Below, piece after piece: positions 9,717 through 19,866 of a DNA stretch of 64,000 nucleotides. Made by a program: the position numbers and the translations under genes. This DNA is from Pectobacterium brasiliense (GTDB lineage: Bacteria > Pseudomonadota > Gammaproteobacteria > Enterobacterales > Enterobacteriaceae): positions 104,668 to 168,667 of the forward strand of contig NZ_JACDSF010000027.1 of the NCBI RefSeq assembly GCF_013449685.1, given 5' to 3'. How positions within the stretch are numbered: the first letter of the stretch is position 1; every line of letters starts with the position of its first letter. Below the pieces are notes generated by a model that was not told the DNA's origin, did no database searches, and worked only from the letters and a program-made list of their open reading frames with translations.

Positions 9717-9956
9717 CTAGTGCTGGCAGATTTTACTGGCGCTGGTGGTAAAGCCCGCATCGTGCGGGATAAATTTCCCGCGTTCGGACAGAAACTGTAC
9801 CAGCATCGAGGCCGTCATATTTTCGGCGGAACAGGTGTGAAAACGCGCCTCATTGCCGAAGCGGGCTTCTATCGTGCTAATCAGCTGTTCGGTGGTAAAT
9901 GACTCACCGGATGCGATCATCATTTGCAACACTTCATGACCGTGAATAGATGACAT
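9717..9956 (-). CDS. yecH: YecH-family metal-binding protein (DUF2492)
   Basis: 79 residues from ATG 9956 (AAGGA about 11 bases upstream), the size of E. coli YecH; an in-frame upstream extension to 10046 has no supporting features. The family-defining residues are present: HGHEV at the N-terminus, [12 protein letters not shown] in the middle and a C-terminal KICQH. These His/Cys residues are the presumed metal ligands; function is unknown. In E. coli yecH lies elsewhere, but here it is directly upstream of radD with a two-base gap, forming a likely two-gene operon with a repair ATPase that also contains zinc ribbons. Confidence 0.9.
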   Translation of the reverse strand: MSSIHGHEVLQMMIASGESFTTEQLISTIEARFGNEARFHTCSAENMTASMLVQFLSERGKFIPHDAGFTTSASKICQH

Positions 9957-10131
9957 GGGGCTGTCCTTAAAATGTAAAAAATTGCCCTTATTATGCCTGT
10001 TGATAATACCTGGCGCGAGGGATAAGCAAGAGGCGTTTAAATTCAAGGTCGGCTAAAAAGAGCCACTTATGGGCCGTGAATTGCAGGACGAGTGAACAAA
10101 CCCCCGTTATACTACCCTCTCAGAATTTAGG

Positions 10132-10148
10132 GTCTCATGATGTGAGAC
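10132..10148 (+). promoter_or_regulatory. short hairpin/palindrome upstream of rsuA
   Basis: GTCTCA-TGATG-TGAGAC, a perfect 6-bp inverted repeat 33 bases ahead of the rsuA start. It could be an operator or a leader hairpin. No regulator is assigned. Confidence 0.35.
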
Positions 10149-10180
10149 AGGCAGTTATTTGAGATAGGTAGTGAGCTTTA

Positions 10181-10876
10181 ATGCGATTGGACAAATTTTT
10201 ATCCCAGCAGTTGGAAATTAGTCGTTCACTGGTGGCGCGCGAGCTCCACGCACAGCGTGTTACCGTTGATGGTGAAGTGGTAAAAAGCGGTGCGTTCAAG
10301 TTATCCCCCGAGCATAACGTTGAATTTGATGGTAACCCGTTGAAACAGCAGAATGGCCCACGCTATTTCATGTTGAATAAGCCTCAGGGTTACGTCTGTT
10401 CAACGGACGATCCCGATCATCCCACCATTTTATATTTCATGGATGTCCCGGTGGCGTACAAACTGCATGCGGCGGGTCGTCTGGATATCGATACCACCGG
10501 ACTGGTACTGTTAACTGACGACGGACAATGGTCGCATCGCATTACCTCGCCTAAGCACCAGTGTGAAAAAACCTATCTGGTGACGCTGGAACAACCGCTG
10601 GCCGAGGACACCGCCGCACAATTTACGGCAGGTGTGCAACTGCATAACGAGAAGAACCTCACCAAACCCGCTACGCTTGAGAAGCTAACGGATTATGTCG
10701 TTCGACTGACGATTAGCGAAGGCCGCTATCATCAGGTCAAAAGGATGTTTGCGGCAGTGGGGAATCGGGTCGTTGAGCTGCATCGCGAACGTATCGGTGG
10801 CATCTATCTGGATAGCGAACTTGAGCCGGGGGAATACCGGGAGTTAAGTGCTGAGGAGATCGCCAGCGTAAAATAA
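10181..10876 (+). CDS. rsuA: 16S rRNA pseudouridine(516) synthase
   Basis: 231 residues, the family length. An S4 RNA-binding domain fills the first ~60 residues ([22 protein letters not shown]), followed by the RsuA-type catalytic domain with the motif [17 protein letters not shown] holding the catalytic Asp (about residue 102). It isomerises U516 of 16S rRNA in assembling small subunits. Followed after 40 bases by bcr on the same strand, as in E. coli, so the two may be co-transcribed. Confidence 0.97.
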   Translation: MRLDKFLSQQLEISRSLVARELHAQRVTVDGEVVKSGAFKLSPEHNVEFDGNPLKQQNGPRYFMLNKPQGYVCSTDDPDHPTILYFMDVPVAYKLHAAGRLDIDTTGLVLLTDDGQWSHRITSPKHQCEKTYLVTLEQPLAEDTAAQFTAGVQLHNEKNLTKPATLEKLTDYVVRLTISEGRYHQVKRMFAAVGNRVVELHRERIGGIYLDSELEPGEYRELSAEEIASVK

Positions 10877-10916
10877 TGCTGCATAGCATGACCGTTTTTC
10901 TAATCTGGAGTTATTA

Positions 10917-12107
10917 GTGCAATTACGCCGCTCTTCTCATTTCGGGCTGATCTTTATTCTCGGCCTGATTTCGATGCTAATGCCGTTAGCTATCGATATG
11001 TATTTACCTGCGTTGCCGACCATTGCTAACGAATTTGGCGTGGGGGACGGGCATGTCCAAATGACGCTCAGCACCTATGTACTGGGTTTTGCGATTGGCC
11101 AGATGTTCTACGGGCCGATGGCGGACAGTTTGGGACGTAAGCCTGTGATTCTCGGCGGTACGCTGGTTTTTGCGTTTGCAGGCGTGGCCTGTGCGCTGGC
11201 ACAGACAGTAGAGCAACTGATCTACATGCGTTTTCTGCACGGTGTCTCCGCTGCGGCGGCTGCGGTGGTGATTAATGCCCTGATGCGCGATATGTTCTCG
11301 CGGGATGATTTTTCTCGCATGATGTCGTTTGTCGTGTTGGTGATGACCGTCGCGCCGCTCATTGCGCCGATTGCCGGTGGCTGGCTGCTGCTGTGGTTTA
11401 GCTGGCATTCTATTTTCTGGACGATCTCTGGTGCGGCTTTTCTCGCGTCAGCGCTGATTTTCTTTTTTATCAAAGAAACCTTACCGCCCGCTAAGCGGCA
11501 GAAATTTCATCTGCGTACCACAATCGGGAATTTTGCCATCTTGTTCCGCCACAAGCGCGTATTCAGCTATATGGTGGCAAGCGGGCTGTCGTTTTGCGGC
11601 ATGTTCTCCTTCCTGAGCGCCGGGCCGTTTGTATATATCAATCTGTATGGCGTGTCTCCTCAGAATTTTGGCTACTACTTTGCTCTGAACGTCGTCTTTC
11701 TCTTTGTGGTCACGTTGTTTAACAGCCGCAATGTGCGACGACTGGGAGCGATGGCGATGTTCCGCACGGGGCTGGTCATTCAGTTTGTGATGGGAATATG
11801 GCTGGTGGTCGTCTGCCTGTTCGATCTCGGTTTCTTACCGCTGGTGTTTGGCGTGGCACTGTTTGTCGGCTGTATTGCGATGGTGGCGTCGAATGCGATG
11901 GCAGTGATTCTCGATGATTTCCCGCATATGGCAGGGACTGCCTCGTCGCTAGCGGGTACGTTGCGCTTCGGGCTGGGTGCTATCGTAGGCGTTATCCTAT
12001 CGCTGGCTTCATTCAACAGCGCCTGGCCGATGGTGCTATCAATGGCACTTTGTTCGATTGGTGGCTTTCTGCTGTATCTGTACGCAACCCGTTCCCCCGC
12101 GTCCTGA
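10917..12107 (+). CDS. bcr: Bcr/CflA-family multidrug efflux transporter
   Basis: 396 residues from a GTG start, E. coli Bcr length. Twelve membrane segments of the major facilitator superfamily; motif A is seen as [13 protein letters not shown] between helices 2 and 3, and the family start [27 protein letters not shown] is clear. E. coli Bcr exports bicyclomycin, sulfonamides and L-cysteine using the proton gradient. Followed by a hairpin at 12120-12152. Substrate in this organism is not shown by the sequence. Confidence 0.93.
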   Translation: MQLRRSSHFGLIFILGLISMLMPLAIDMYLPALPTIANEFGVGDGHVQMTLSTYVLGFAIGQMFYGPMADSLGRKPVILGGTLVFAFAGVACALAQTVEQLIYMRFLHGVSAAAAAVVINALMRDMFSRDDFSRMMSFVVLVMTVAPLIAPIAGGWLLLWFSWHSIFWTISGAAFLASALIFFFIKETLPPAKRQKFHLRTTIGNFAILFRHKRVFSYMVASGLSFCGMFSFLSAGPFVYINLYGVSPQNFGYYFALNVVFLFVVTLFNSRNVRRLGAMAMFRTGLVIQFVMGIWLVVVCLFDLGFLPLVFGVALFVGCIAMVASNAMAVILDDFPHMAGTASSLAGTLRFGLGAIVGVILSLASFNSAWPMVLSMALCSIGGFLLYLYATRSPAS

Positions 12108-12119
12108 TTTTCCCTTCTT

Positions 12120-12152
12120 CTCAAATGCAGGAAAGATGTTCCTGCATTTGAG
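12120..12152 (+). terminator. terminator hairpin after bcr
   Basis: 14-bp near-perfect stem CTCAAATGCAGGAA / TTCCTGCATTTGAG, 13 bases after the bcr stop, followed by a T-rich tract (TCTGTTCTCTCTG). Confidence 0.75.
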
Positions 12153-12489
12153 TCTGTTCTCTCTGATTCCTCATTTTGCTTCTTAATACGATACTCAGGC
12201 ATGGCTTTTTGTTTGATTAATGTAAAATGTTTAACCCAAAAGTGAACGTGTGGGTTAAAAGGGTTGAGATATTGAGTGGAAAAGGTTACATATAGCCGGA
12301 AAAGAAGAGAGATTCGTGATCAATTTGGCATTAATAGTCCTTGCAATCAGATCTGTTAATCGTTAACACGATACGAAAAAAGCGTGTTTGTTGTTTTTTT
12401 GTTCACTAAAAGTGGCAAGGAATGGTGTAAACACGCTACTATGATAAATATGTTACTATTTTGTGAATTATTACCTGAGGAAAACAGTA
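12153..12489 (+). other. intergenic region bcr-yejG with a 9-bp inverted repeat
   Basis: No gene seen. It contains an inverted repeat TTTAACCCA / TGGGTTAAA (12230-12238 and 12251-12259, 12-base spacer) and an AT-rich stretch before yejG. The ribosome site of yejG (TGAGG, 12476-12480) is at the right end. Confidence 0.5.
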
Positions 12490-12834
12490 GTGGACAGTTT
12501 CCAACTTTCGGTAGTTCATCGTTTGCCGCAAAGTTATCGCTGGTTATCGGGTTTTACAGGTATCAATGTTGAACCGATTCCGCTGAGCGGCAGAGAAGAA
12601 GAGAATAACCTGATTGGCCTCAAGCTGTTGAGCCATGACGGCGATATTGCATGGAAAATCATGCACCAACTGCATCAGTCTCTGTCTGAGATTCAGGTTG
12701 AATGCGCCGTCCTGGAATGGGAAGGCGAACCGTGCCTGTTTTTGCATCGTAATGATGAAAGCACGGCAATGTGCCGTCTTAAAAATGTTGGTGTCGCTAT
12801 CGCTGAGTCCGTATCAGCACAATACCCCTTTTAA
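12490..12834 (+). CDS. yejG: YejG, conserved protein of unknown function
   Basis: 114 residues from GTG 12490, exactly the E. coli YejG length; TGAGG nine bases upstream supports this start over the in-frame ATG at 12463. Recognisable family segments are [37 protein letters not shown] and [12 protein letters not shown]. No membrane segment or enzyme motif. It is convergent with yejF, with a hairpin between them, the same arrangement as E. coli. Confidence 0.93.
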   Translation: MDSFQLSVVHRLPQSYRWLSGFTGINVEPIPLSGREEENNLIGLKLLSHDGDIAWKIMHQLHQSLSEIQVECAVLEWEGEPCLFLHRNDESTAMCRLKNVGVAIAESVSAQYPF

Positions 12835-12865
12835 ACCGCAGCCGTCAGCAGACTGACGCTGCGGT
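12835..12865. terminator. hairpin between convergent yejG and yejF
   Basis: Inverted repeat ACCGCAG-CCGTCAG / CTGACG-CTGCGGT directly after the yejG stop and just before the yejF stop. It probably serves both strands; T runs are short. Confidence 0.6.
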
Positions 12866-12875
12866 ATTCCCTCAT

Positions 12876-14492
12876 TTATGCTGACTGCGTTTCTGCCGTA
12901 TAGGATGAAAACTGTAGCAGTTCACGCGTGTAATGTTCGGCAGGGTGCACAAATACCTGTTTGCATTCGCCCTGTTCGACTACTTCACCTTGTCGCAACA
13001 CAATAACCTGATGGCACAGCGAACGGATAACCTGTAAGTCATGGCTGATAAACAGGTAGGCGATTTTGTGCTTTTCCTGTAATGATTTCAGCAGTGCCAG
13101 AATTTGCGCCTGCACCGTTCTGTCCAGCGATGAGGTGGGTTCATCAAGGATCAGCAGCTCCGGTTGCAGTATCAGGGCGCGCGCGATAGCGATACGCTGG
13201 CGTTGACCACCGGAAAACTCGGAAGGATAGCGGTAGCGGGTCGTCGGATCCAGCCCAACTTCCTGCATCGCCTCAACCACACGCTGGTCGAGTGCCTCTT
13301 TGCTCAACTTATGATGGACGGTCAACCCCTCAGCAATAATTTGCTCTACATTCAGTCGCGGGTTCAGCGCAGAGTTCGGATCCTGAAAGACAACTTGAAT
13401 CCGGTGGCGGAAAGGCAGCATTTGCTTACGGGTTAGCCCTTGCAAGGGCTGGCCGTCAAACCAGATATCACCGCGTGATTGAATCAGGCGCAGCAGCGCG
13501 AGTCCGGTCGTGCTTTTTCCTGAACCGGATTCCCCCACCAGACCCAGACTTTCGCCGCGCCGTAAGGTGAAGTTGATATTGTTCACTACCTGCTTTTCGT
13601 CAACGGTACGGCGTAAAAGGCCACGTTTGATGGGAAACGAAACGTGCAGTTTCTCCACCCGCAAAAGAGGCTCGCCGACATCTGTTACTGGGAGCGGTTC
13701 GCCCGACGGCTCGGCATCCAGCAATTGGCGCGTGTAGGGATGCTGCGGTGCGCTGAAAAGTTGCTGACAGCGATTATGTTCCACGGCCTGACCGGCTTTC
13801 ATGACCGACACGTTATCTGCCAACTGGCGGACAATATTCAGGTTATGGGTGATGAACAGTAAGCTCATCCCCAGTTCTTGCTTCAGCTCGTTCAGCAATT
13901 TCAATATTTGTGCCTGAACGGTCACGTCCAACGCCGTTGTGGGTTCATCGGCAATCAGTAAATCCGGCTGTGTCAGCAGCGCCATCGCAATCATGACGCG
14001 CTGGCGTTCCCCGCCGGAAAGCTGGTGCGGGAAATCATTCAATCGACTCTTAGCTTGCCGAATACCCACGCGATCCAGACAGGTGATAACTTCGCTGCGG
14101 GCTGCCTCGGTGCGCATGCCACGGTGGAGCGAAAGCACTTCAATCAGCTGTTTCTCAATGCTTTGCAAAGGGTTAAGCGACACCATCGGTTCCTGAAAGA
14201 TCATCGCGATCCGATTGCCGCGTATCTGACGCAGTGTTTTTTCATCAGCATGCAGCAGCGACTGCCCCGCGAAGCGGATATCCCCTTGCGGATAAACCAC
14301 GGGCGGGGAGGGGAGCAAACGCAAAACCGACAGCGCGGTGACGCTTTTCCCCGAACCCGACTCACCGACCAGCGCCAGCGTCTCACCCGCGTTCACCGCC
14401 AGTGAAAGCTGGTCGACAACGCGCTGCTCCTGACCGCCTTTGCGGAAGGCAATGCTGAGATTATCTATCTGCAATAAAGGTGAACTGGACAT
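12876..14492 (-). CDS. yejF: YejF, fused double ATPase of the yejABEF peptide importer
   Basis: 538 residues from ATG 14492 (an upstream in-frame ATG at 14516 lies inside yejE). Two complete ABC cassettes of the Opp/Dpp type are fused: each has Walker A GESGSGKS and a signature (LSGGERQR near residue 160, FSGGQRQR near 425), Walker B DEPTTALD and DEPTSSLD, and the oligopeptide C-terminal region. It powers uptake with YejB, YejE and YejA; in E. coli this system imports microcin C and related peptide-nucleotides and in other enterobacteria antimicrobial peptides. The start is one base past the yejE stop, so translation is probably coupled. Confidence 0.96.
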   Translation of the reverse strand: MSSSPLLQIDNLSIAFRKGGQEQRVVDQLSLAVNAGETLALVGESGSGKSVTALSVLRLLPSPPVVYPQGDIRFAGQSLLHADEKTLRQIRGNRIAMIFQEPMVSLNPLQSIEKQLIEVLSLHRGMRTEAARSEVITCLDRVGIRQAKSRLNDFPHQLSGGERQRVMIAMALLTQPDLLIADEPTTALDVTVQAQILKLLNELKQELGMSLLFITHNLNIVRQLADNVSVMKAGQAVEHNRCQQLFSAPQHPYTRQLLDAEPSGEPLPVTDVGEPLLRVEKLHVSFPIKRGLLRRTVDEKQVVNNINFTLRRGESLGLVGESGSGKSTTGLALLRLIQSRGDIWFDGQPLQGLTRKQMLPFRHRIQVVFQDPNSALNPRLNVEQIIAEGLTVHHKLSKEALDQRVVEAMQEVGLDPTTRYRYPSEFSGGQRQRIAIARALILQPELLILDEPTSSLDRTVQAQILALLKSLQEKHKIAYLFISHDLQVIRSLCHQVIVLRQGEVVEQGECKQVFVHPAEHYTRELLQFSSYTAETQSA

Positions 14493-14493
14493 A

Positions 14494-15519
14494 TTAATGC
14501 GCCTTGCTGGGGTCAAAGGCGTCGCGCACCGCTTCGCCGATAAAAATGAGTAAGGAAAGCACGATGGAAAGCACCATAAACACGGTAATGCCCAGCCACG
14601 GCGCCTGAAGGTTATTTTTCCCTTCCAGCAATAAAGTGCCTAATGATGGCGAGCCCATCGGCAGACCAAAGCCGAGAAAATCCAGCGATGTCAGCGTGGT
14701 AATCGAGCCGCAAAGAATAAAGGGCAGGTAGGTCAGCGTGGCGACCATCGCGTTTGGCAGCATGCAGCGAAACATAATGACGCGGTCACTGACCCCCATC
14801 GCCTGCGCGGCACGAATATAGTCAAAGTTGCGGGTACGCAAAAATTCCGCCCGTACCACACCAACCAGACTCATCCAGCCGAAAAGGACGGTAATGCCTA
14901 ATAGCCACCAGAAATCCGGCTGAATCACGCTGGACAGCAAGATAATCAGAAACAGCGTCGGCATGCCGGACCAGACTTCGATAAAGCGTTGCCCCCATAG
15001 ATCGAGCCTCCCGCCGTAATAGCCCTGTGTCGCACCGACAGCGATACCAATCACGCTGGACAGGATCGTGAGCGCCAGACCGAACAGCAGTGAAATACGG
15101 AAGCCATACAGCACCTGCGCGACCACATCTTTCCCCTGGCTATCCGTGCCCAGCCAGTTCTGCCAGTTTGGTGCAGAGGGGAAGGACGCTGTAGTGGCGT
15201 AGTTTATGGTGTCGTAACTGTAGTGAATCAGCGGCCAGATGGCCCAACCGTGGCTGCTTATACGTTCGGCGATATAAGGATCGCGGAAATCAGCGGTGGT
15301 ATCCAACTGTCCGCCGAACATCCTCTCGCTGTGGTCAATGAGCACCGGCGTATAGAACTGGCCGTCATACTTCACCAACAGCGGTTTGTCGTTGGCGATC
15401 AATTCGGAAAACAGGCTGACGATAAACAGCGCCATGAAAATCCACAGCGACCAGTAACCGCGACGATTACTTTTAAAGCGTGCCCAGCGCGCCTGATTAA
15501 TCGGGCTTAAGCGGCTCAT
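14494..15519 (-). CDS. yejE: YejE, inner-membrane permease of the yejABEF importer
   Basis: 341 residues, DppC/OppC type. A first membrane helix near residue 25-40 is followed by a long periplasmic insertion (to about 135) and five more helices. The permease signature motif contacting the ATPase ([18 protein letters not shown]) lies around residue 225-245. The start overlaps the yejB stop by four bases (ATGA type), showing a tight operon yejA-B-E-F. Confidence 0.95.
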   Translation of the reverse strand: MSRLSPINQARWARFKSNRRGYWSLWIFMALFIVSLFSELIANDKPLLVKYDGQFYTPVLIDHSERMFGGQLDTTADFRDPYIAERISSHGWAIWPLIHYSYDTINYATTASFPSAPNWQNWLGTDSQGKDVVAQVLYGFRISLLFGLALTILSSVIGIAVGATQGYYGGRLDLWGQRFIEVWSGMPTLFLIILLSSVIQPDFWWLLGITVLFGWMSLVGVVRAEFLRTRNFDYIRAAQAMGVSDRVIMFRCMLPNAMVATLTYLPFILCGSITTLTSLDFLGFGLPMGSPSLGTLLLEGKNNLQAPWLGITVFMVLSIVLSLLIFIGEAVRDAFDPSKAH

Positions 15520-16613
15520 TGGCGTCCCTCAAAATCGATACGCGGATCCACCAGCGTATAGGTTATGTCGCTGACGATATTCAGCAATAAGCCGATCAGC
15601 GTGAAGATATACAGCGTACCGAACATGACGGGATAGTCACGTTGCAGCGTGGCGTCATAGCCCAATAGACCCAGCCCGTTGAGCGAAAACATCACCTCAA
15701 TCAGTAGCGAGCCGGTGAAAAACATACTGATAAACGTGGCGGGGAAGCCGGCAATCACCAGCAACATGGCATTACGGAATACGTGGCGGTAGAGAATGCT
15801 CTTTTCATCCAGCCCTTTAGCGCGCGCGGTAACAACGTACTGCTTACGAATTTCATCCATAAAGGAGTTCTTGGTGAGCATCGTTAGCGTGGCGAAACCG
15901 CCAATGACGGAGGCCAGAACCGGTAGCGCGATATGCCACAAGTAGTCGGTAATCTTGCTGTACCACGGCAGGGTATCAAAATTGCTGGAGACTAGCCCTC
16001 GGAGCGGGAACCAGTCCAGATAGCTGCCGCCCGCGAACAGTACAATCAAAATGATCGCAAACAAAAACGCCGGAATGGCATAGCCGATAATGATTAACGT
16101 GCTGCTCCAAGTATCGAACGGTGTGCCGTTCTTCACGGCTTTTTTGATACCAAGAGGAATGGAAATCAGGTAGACGATCAGCGTACTCCACAGCCCCAGC
16201 GTAATCGAAACCGGCATGCTCTCCTTAATAAGTTGCATCACTGAGGAACCACGGAACAGACTGTCGCCGAAGTCAAAACGTACGTAATCCCACAGCAGTT
16301 TAAAATAACGTTCATGGATTGGCTTATCGAAGCCATAACGTTTGGTGATTTCTTCGATGACTTCCGGATCGAGGCCGCGTGAACCGCGATAAGCGTTCTC
16401 GATATTCGGTGCGCCGCTGGTGCCCGCCCGTGCCATACCAGCATCCATTCCGCTATTAGCGGTATAACCGCTGCCGTGCCCCATTTCAATTGCCGCAATG
16501 GCCTGATCCACCGGGCCGCCGGGGGCAATTTGTACAATGAAGAAATTAATCGTGATGATTGCCCACAGGGTTGGAATAACCAGCAAGAGGCGGCGTAACA
16601 GATACGTTCCCAT
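15516..16613 (-). CDS. yejB: YejB, inner-membrane permease of the yejABEF importer
   Basis: 365 residues, DppB/OppB type, starting [18 protein letters not shown] which is the usual first helix. The region 35-95 holds the YejB-specific periplasmic insertion rich in Gly and Ala. Six membrane helices in all; the ATPase contact loop ([17 protein letters not shown]) is seen near 255. Nine bases after yejA and overlapping yejE. Confidence 0.96.
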   Translation of the reverse strand: MGTYLLRRLLLVIPTLWAIITINFFIVQIAPGGPVDQAIAAIEMGHGSGYTANSGMDAGMARAGTSGAPNIENAYRGSRGLDPEVIEEITKRYGFDKPIHERYFKLLWDYVRFDFGDSLFRGSSVMQLIKESMPVSITLGLWSTLIVYLISIPLGIKKAVKNGTPFDTWSSTLIIIGYAIPAFLFAIILIVLFAGGSYLDWFPLRGLVSSNFDTLPWYSKITDYLWHIALPVLASVIGGFATLTMLTKNSFMDEIRKQYVVTARAKGLDEKSILYRHVFRNAMLLVIAGFPATFISMFFTGSLLIEVMFSLNGLGLLGYDATLQRDYPVMFGTLYIFTLIGLLLNIVSDITYTLVDPRIDFEGRQ

Positions 16614-16622
16614 TTTTATTCC

Positions 16623-18431
16623 TTAACGTCGCTCTGCGGGCAGCGTGGCCGCCTGTTTGGTATCGAACCACCAGCCATCAAAGCCAAGCGAATAGGCCGG
16701 ACGTATAGCGGGCATGGCGAACTTGTTCCAATAGGCGAAACGGTCATGATTGGAATACCACATCGGAATCATAAGCTGATTCCAGGTCAATACCCTGTCC
16801 AGCGCGCGGCCTAATGACAGCAACGGGGCTTTCTGCCCCTGATGCTTAACGATTTCCGCGATGAGTGAATCAATCGCGGGATCGCTGACGCCGGAAGTAT
16901 TGTAGGTTGAGTCGATATACTGCGAGCTCCAGCGCATTTGCAGGCTGTCATCGGGGTAGATGAACGCAGGGTACACCGTTGCCGTCATATCTAAATCGCG
17001 CTTGCGCAGGCGGCTGTTGAATTGCGTGCTGTCGATGTTACGCACGTTCATGGTGATACCGAGTTTTTTCAGGCTCTGCTGAAAAGGCAGGACATACTGC
17101 GAATTGCCAGCGCTTGGCAGCAGTAGTTCAAACGTAAATGGTTGTCCGGTTTTGCGATTGACCAGCTTTTGATCTTTCAATTCCCAACCAGCTTCTTCCA
17201 GCAGTTTGAGTGCCTTAAGCCAGTTTTGTCGATCATAGCCGCTGCCGTCGGAAGAGGGCGGTTGATAGCTGGGGCCAAAGACCTCGGCGGGTATCTTGTC
17301 TTTCAGCGGCGTCAACCAAGTCAATTCTTCTGCGCTGGGTTCGCCTTCAGCGGCATACTCGGTGTTTTGGAAATAGCTGTTGGTACGCTGATAGGCGTTG
17401 TAATACAGCGCCTTGTTCATCCAGTTAAAGTCAAATGCCAGCGCTAGCGCCTGACGCACGCGTCGATCCTGAAACAGTGGGCGTTGGGTATTGAATACCA
17501 GCCAGCGCGTAGACTGGGCGGATTGATTGACCTGATCTTGTTTGATGATGTAGCCGCGTGCAAAGTTGCCGCCCTGATATTGGGTCGCCCAGTTTTTTGG
17601 CGAACCTTCCTCACGCAGGTCGAAAGCGCCGGCTTTAAACGCCTCCAGCGCGACACTGTCATCCATATAGTAGTCGTAGCGAATTTTATCGAAATTGTAT
17701 TGGCCTTTATTGACCGGCAGATCGGCCCCCCAATAGTCTTTCACGCGAGAATAGGTGACATATTGTCCGGTACGATAGGCGGTGATGCGATAAGGCCCAC
17801 TGGCCGGTGGCGGATACGCTAGCGGTTCGTTGAATTTATGATTCTTCCAGAACTTCTCCGGCATGATGGGCAGCGTCAGCAGGCTGAACATGCGATTTTT
17901 GTCGGATACGGGAAAATCGAAACGCACAGTCAGCGGTGCAACGGCCTTGGCGGTGACATTTTTAAAATAGATGCGGAACTGCGGCACGCCTTGCGTCATA
18001 AACATATTGTAGGTGAACGCGACGTCAGCGGCGGTGATCGGTGAACCATCATGAAAGCGGGCTTTGGGATTCATCTCGATTTCAATCCAGCGAAAATCCG
18101 CCGAATGGCGCGTCGTCAGGGCGACCAGCGGATAATAACTGCCGGGCTCGTCATCAGACGTCGTGAAGAGCGAATCGTAGAGGCGTTCGGTACGTGCCGC
18201 TGCCACGCCGCGTAGCGCGTAACGATTGAAATTGTCAAAAGTACCCAGAGAGCTGAGGGTGATGCTGCCGCCTTTCGGGGCATCTGGGTTGACGTAATCA
18301 AAATGGCTGAAGTTCTCGGCATATTTGGGTTCACCCAAAAGTGCAAAGCTGGTGCTGTTTTCAATCGTCTCGGCATGCACCCCAAAATGGGCTGTGCAAA
18401 GCAATACGGCAGCGATAACGCGTTTTAACAT
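16623..18431 (-). CDS. yejA: YejA, periplasmic peptide-binding protein of the yejABEF importer
   Basis: 602 residues with a Sec signal (MLKRVIAAVLLCTAHFGVHA, cleavage after residue 20). It belongs to the SBP_bac_5 family: GGSITLSSLGTFDNFNRY near the mature N-terminus and ARFHDGSPITAADVAFTY near 125, which is the family signature. It captures oligopeptides, including microcin C in E. coli. First gene of yejABEF. Upstream lies a 530-base interval containing a 74-bp tandem repeat. Length agrees with E. coli (604). Confidence 0.96.
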   Translation of the reverse strand: MLKRVIAAVLLCTAHFGVHAETIENSTSFALLGEPKYAENFSHFDYVNPDAPKGGSITLSSLGTFDNFNRYALRGVAAARTERLYDSLFTTSDDEPGSYYPLVALTTRHSADFRWIEIEMNPKARFHDGSPITAADVAFTYNMFMTQGVPQFRIYFKNVTAKAVAPLTVRFDFPVSDKNRMFSLLTLPIMPEKFWKNHKFNEPLAYPPPASGPYRITAYRTGQYVTYSRVKDYWGADLPVNKGQYNFDKIRYDYYMDDSVALEAFKAGAFDLREEGSPKNWATQYQGGNFARGYIIKQDQVNQSAQSTRWLVFNTQRPLFQDRRVRQALALAFDFNWMNKALYYNAYQRTNSYFQNTEYAAEGEPSAEELTWLTPLKDKIPAEVFGPSYQPPSSDGSGYDRQNWLKALKLLEEAGWELKDQKLVNRKTGQPFTFELLLPSAGNSQYVLPFQQSLKKLGITMNVRNIDSTQFNSRLRKRDLDMTATVYPAFIYPDDSLQMRWSSQYIDSTYNTSGVSDPAIDSLIAEIVKHQGQKAPLLSLGRALDRVLTWNQLMIPMWYSNHDRFAYWNKFAMPAIRPAYSLGFDGWWFDTKQAATLPAERR

Positions 18432-18719
18432 CTGACGGTAATCTCCTGCTAGTGGACGTTATCTGACTAGGCATCGTCTGATGCAGACATACCATACTGT
18501 AACGTCAACAATGCCGATTTCCTCGGCATAAAGTTCTTGAAATAATTAACATTCCCATCGGGAAGCTGCGTGTTTTCTTTTTATCATGAAATCAGGTGAT
18601 AAACCTACCTTAATCACGGCCTGTTAATGTTTCAGATTGTTGAACAAGTCATATTTTGCGCAGTGTGCCGCAGAAGGGGAGGAACTTGGTGATATTCGGG
18701 GGAAAAGCAGGCATAAAAA

Positions 18720-18867
18720 CGTAGGGAACGTTTTTCAACGTTGCATAGCAACGGCCCGCAGGGTGATGGACAAGGATGCCCGTCATAAAAAAACGTAGGG
18801 AACGTTTTTCAACGTTGCGCAGCGACGGCCCGCAGGGTGATGGACAAGGATGTCCATCATAAAAAAA
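18720..18867. repeat. two tandem copies of a 74-bp repeat
   Basis: Copy 1 is 18720-18793 and copy 2 is 18794-18867. Each begins CGTAGGGAACGTTTTTCAAC, continues with GTTGC-AGC-ACGGCCCGCAGGG and TGATGGACAAGGATG, and ends in CATAAAAAAA. I count about five differences between copies, and several lie in the two positions where the unit can pair with itself (GCATAGCAAC versus GCGCAGCGAC). Within each unit AACGTTTTTCAACGTT is a partial palindrome. No ORF runs through it. Confidence 0.9.
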
Positions 18868-18892
18868 CGCCGCTTGTGGTCATAAGCGGCGT
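18861..18892 (-). terminator. rho-independent terminator of mepS
   Basis: Stem AACGCCGCTT / AAGCGGCGTT (18866-18892, minus strand) followed by a T run (A run 18861-18867 on plus). The loop is GTGGTCA-like. It lies about 70 bases past the mepS stop and its T run is shared with the end of the second 74-bp repeat copy. Confidence 0.85.
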
Positions 18893-18962
18893 TGATGTCG
18901 TCTGGTTTCGTTGGCTAACAGCAAACTTCTTTCACTAACACACAGCAAGGGAGCGGTATGGT

Positions 18963-19544
18963 TTAGCTGGTTTTTCTTTTACTCAGGACACGACGTCCTT
19001 CCTGATAACGCTTATCCCAGTAGTCTTCTGTCATGTTGGATATAATGACGCCACTGCTGGTTGATGCGTGGACGAATTGATCGTTGCCGAGATAAATGCC
19101 AACGTGGCGACCGGTTGAACCTGCACGGAACAAAACAAGATCGCCAACGCGCAATTTGTTGCGCTGAATTTGCTGGCCCATTTCTTGCTGTTCATAAGTT
19201 GAACGCGGTAAATCCATACCAAACTGTTCGCGGAACGTGCGCTGAACGAAAGCTGAGCAGTCAATGCCACGTCGACTATCACCGCCTAAACGGTAACGAA
19301 CACCTTTCCAACTGGCATATTGGGTAAGTAACTTGGACTTGATATCCACGTTACGAACCAGTGCTTCAAATTCATCCTGAGAGGCTTGCAGTAAAAGACC
19401 ATCTTTGTCATTAACTGCATGCATATCAGTTTGAGCTTTATTGTTGTATGCACTATTACTTCCACATGCGGAGAGCATCATTGCTACCGCAACGGCAGGC
19501 ACTGCCCGCCAGATATATCTCAGAGTCGGTTGAGATTTGACCAT
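18963..19544 (-). CDS. mepS: MepS (Spr), lipoprotein murein DD-endopeptidase
   Basis: 193 residues. Lipoprotein signal with lipobox LSAC (lipidated Cys27), then an NlpC/P60 domain from about residue 70. The catalytic triad is visible: Cys96 in IDCSAF, His147 in GRHVGI and His159 in FVHAST, matching E. coli Spr. It cleaves D-Ala-mDAP cross-links to allow peptidoglycan expansion and is degraded by NlpI-Prc in E. coli. It ends with a strong terminator. Between yejA and lpxT as in E. coli, except that rtn/pdeN is missing. Confidence 0.97.
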   Translation of the reverse strand: MVKSQPTLRYIWRAVPAVAVAMMLSACGSNSAYNNKAQTDMHAVNDKDGLLLQASQDEFEALVRNVDIKSKLLTQYASWKGVRYRLGGDSRRGIDCSAFVQRTFREQFGMDLPRSTYEQQEMGQQIQRNKLRVGDLVLFRAGSTGRHVGIYLGNDQFVHASTSSGVIISNMTEDYWDKRYQEGRRVLSKRKTS

Positions 19545-19866
19545 TGTTGTTATGTTCCCTTGCTGTCCTTAACGATAATTATCGCTATGTAGTATCCCCA
19601 TTTCACTGGGGGATAAATGCCAAACGAAAACGAGAGTCAGACTAAATCAGAGTTTCTTCTTAGCCAAACACTCGTCAGCGAAAGTGTGCCAGAATGCACA
19701 TTATTTCTCTTGCCGCAGGTCGTTCAGTGTGTGCTAAAAAGCAAACTTGAACGAGACTACCGTAACAGCAGTAGGATTGCGAGAAGTTTTAGCCATTTTA
19801 TTTATAAGATTTAATGATGTGTTCAGATAAAAAATGTCGATGTAAAAAATCTGAAATCATAGAGAT
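19545..19866. other. intergenic region mepS-lpxT
   Basis: 322 AT-rich bases holding the mepS promoter region (minus strand) and the 3' flank of lpxT. A 65-codon plus-strand frame (19617-19814) is open but has no recognisable features and is not accepted. I see no clear terminator for lpxT. Confidence 0.5.

Larger units (their letters stand above)
18432..18962. other. intergenic region between yejA and mepS (promoter region, tandem repeat, terminator)
   Basis: 531 bases without a convincing gene. The right half holds two copies of a 74-bp repeat (18720-18867) and the mepS terminator. The left part, just upstream of yejA, is the likely yejA promoter region; I cannot assign a specific promoter with confidence. 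Confidence 0.6.

Noticed and set aside
18720..18867. Possible CRISPR array
   Set aside because: Only two copies directly abut with no spacers of constant size and no cas genes nearby; it is a tandem repeat.
19617..19814. 65-codon plus-strand frame next to mepS
   Set aside because: No resemblance to any family and composition of an AT-rich intergenic region; a nearby G-rich stretch is too little evidence.
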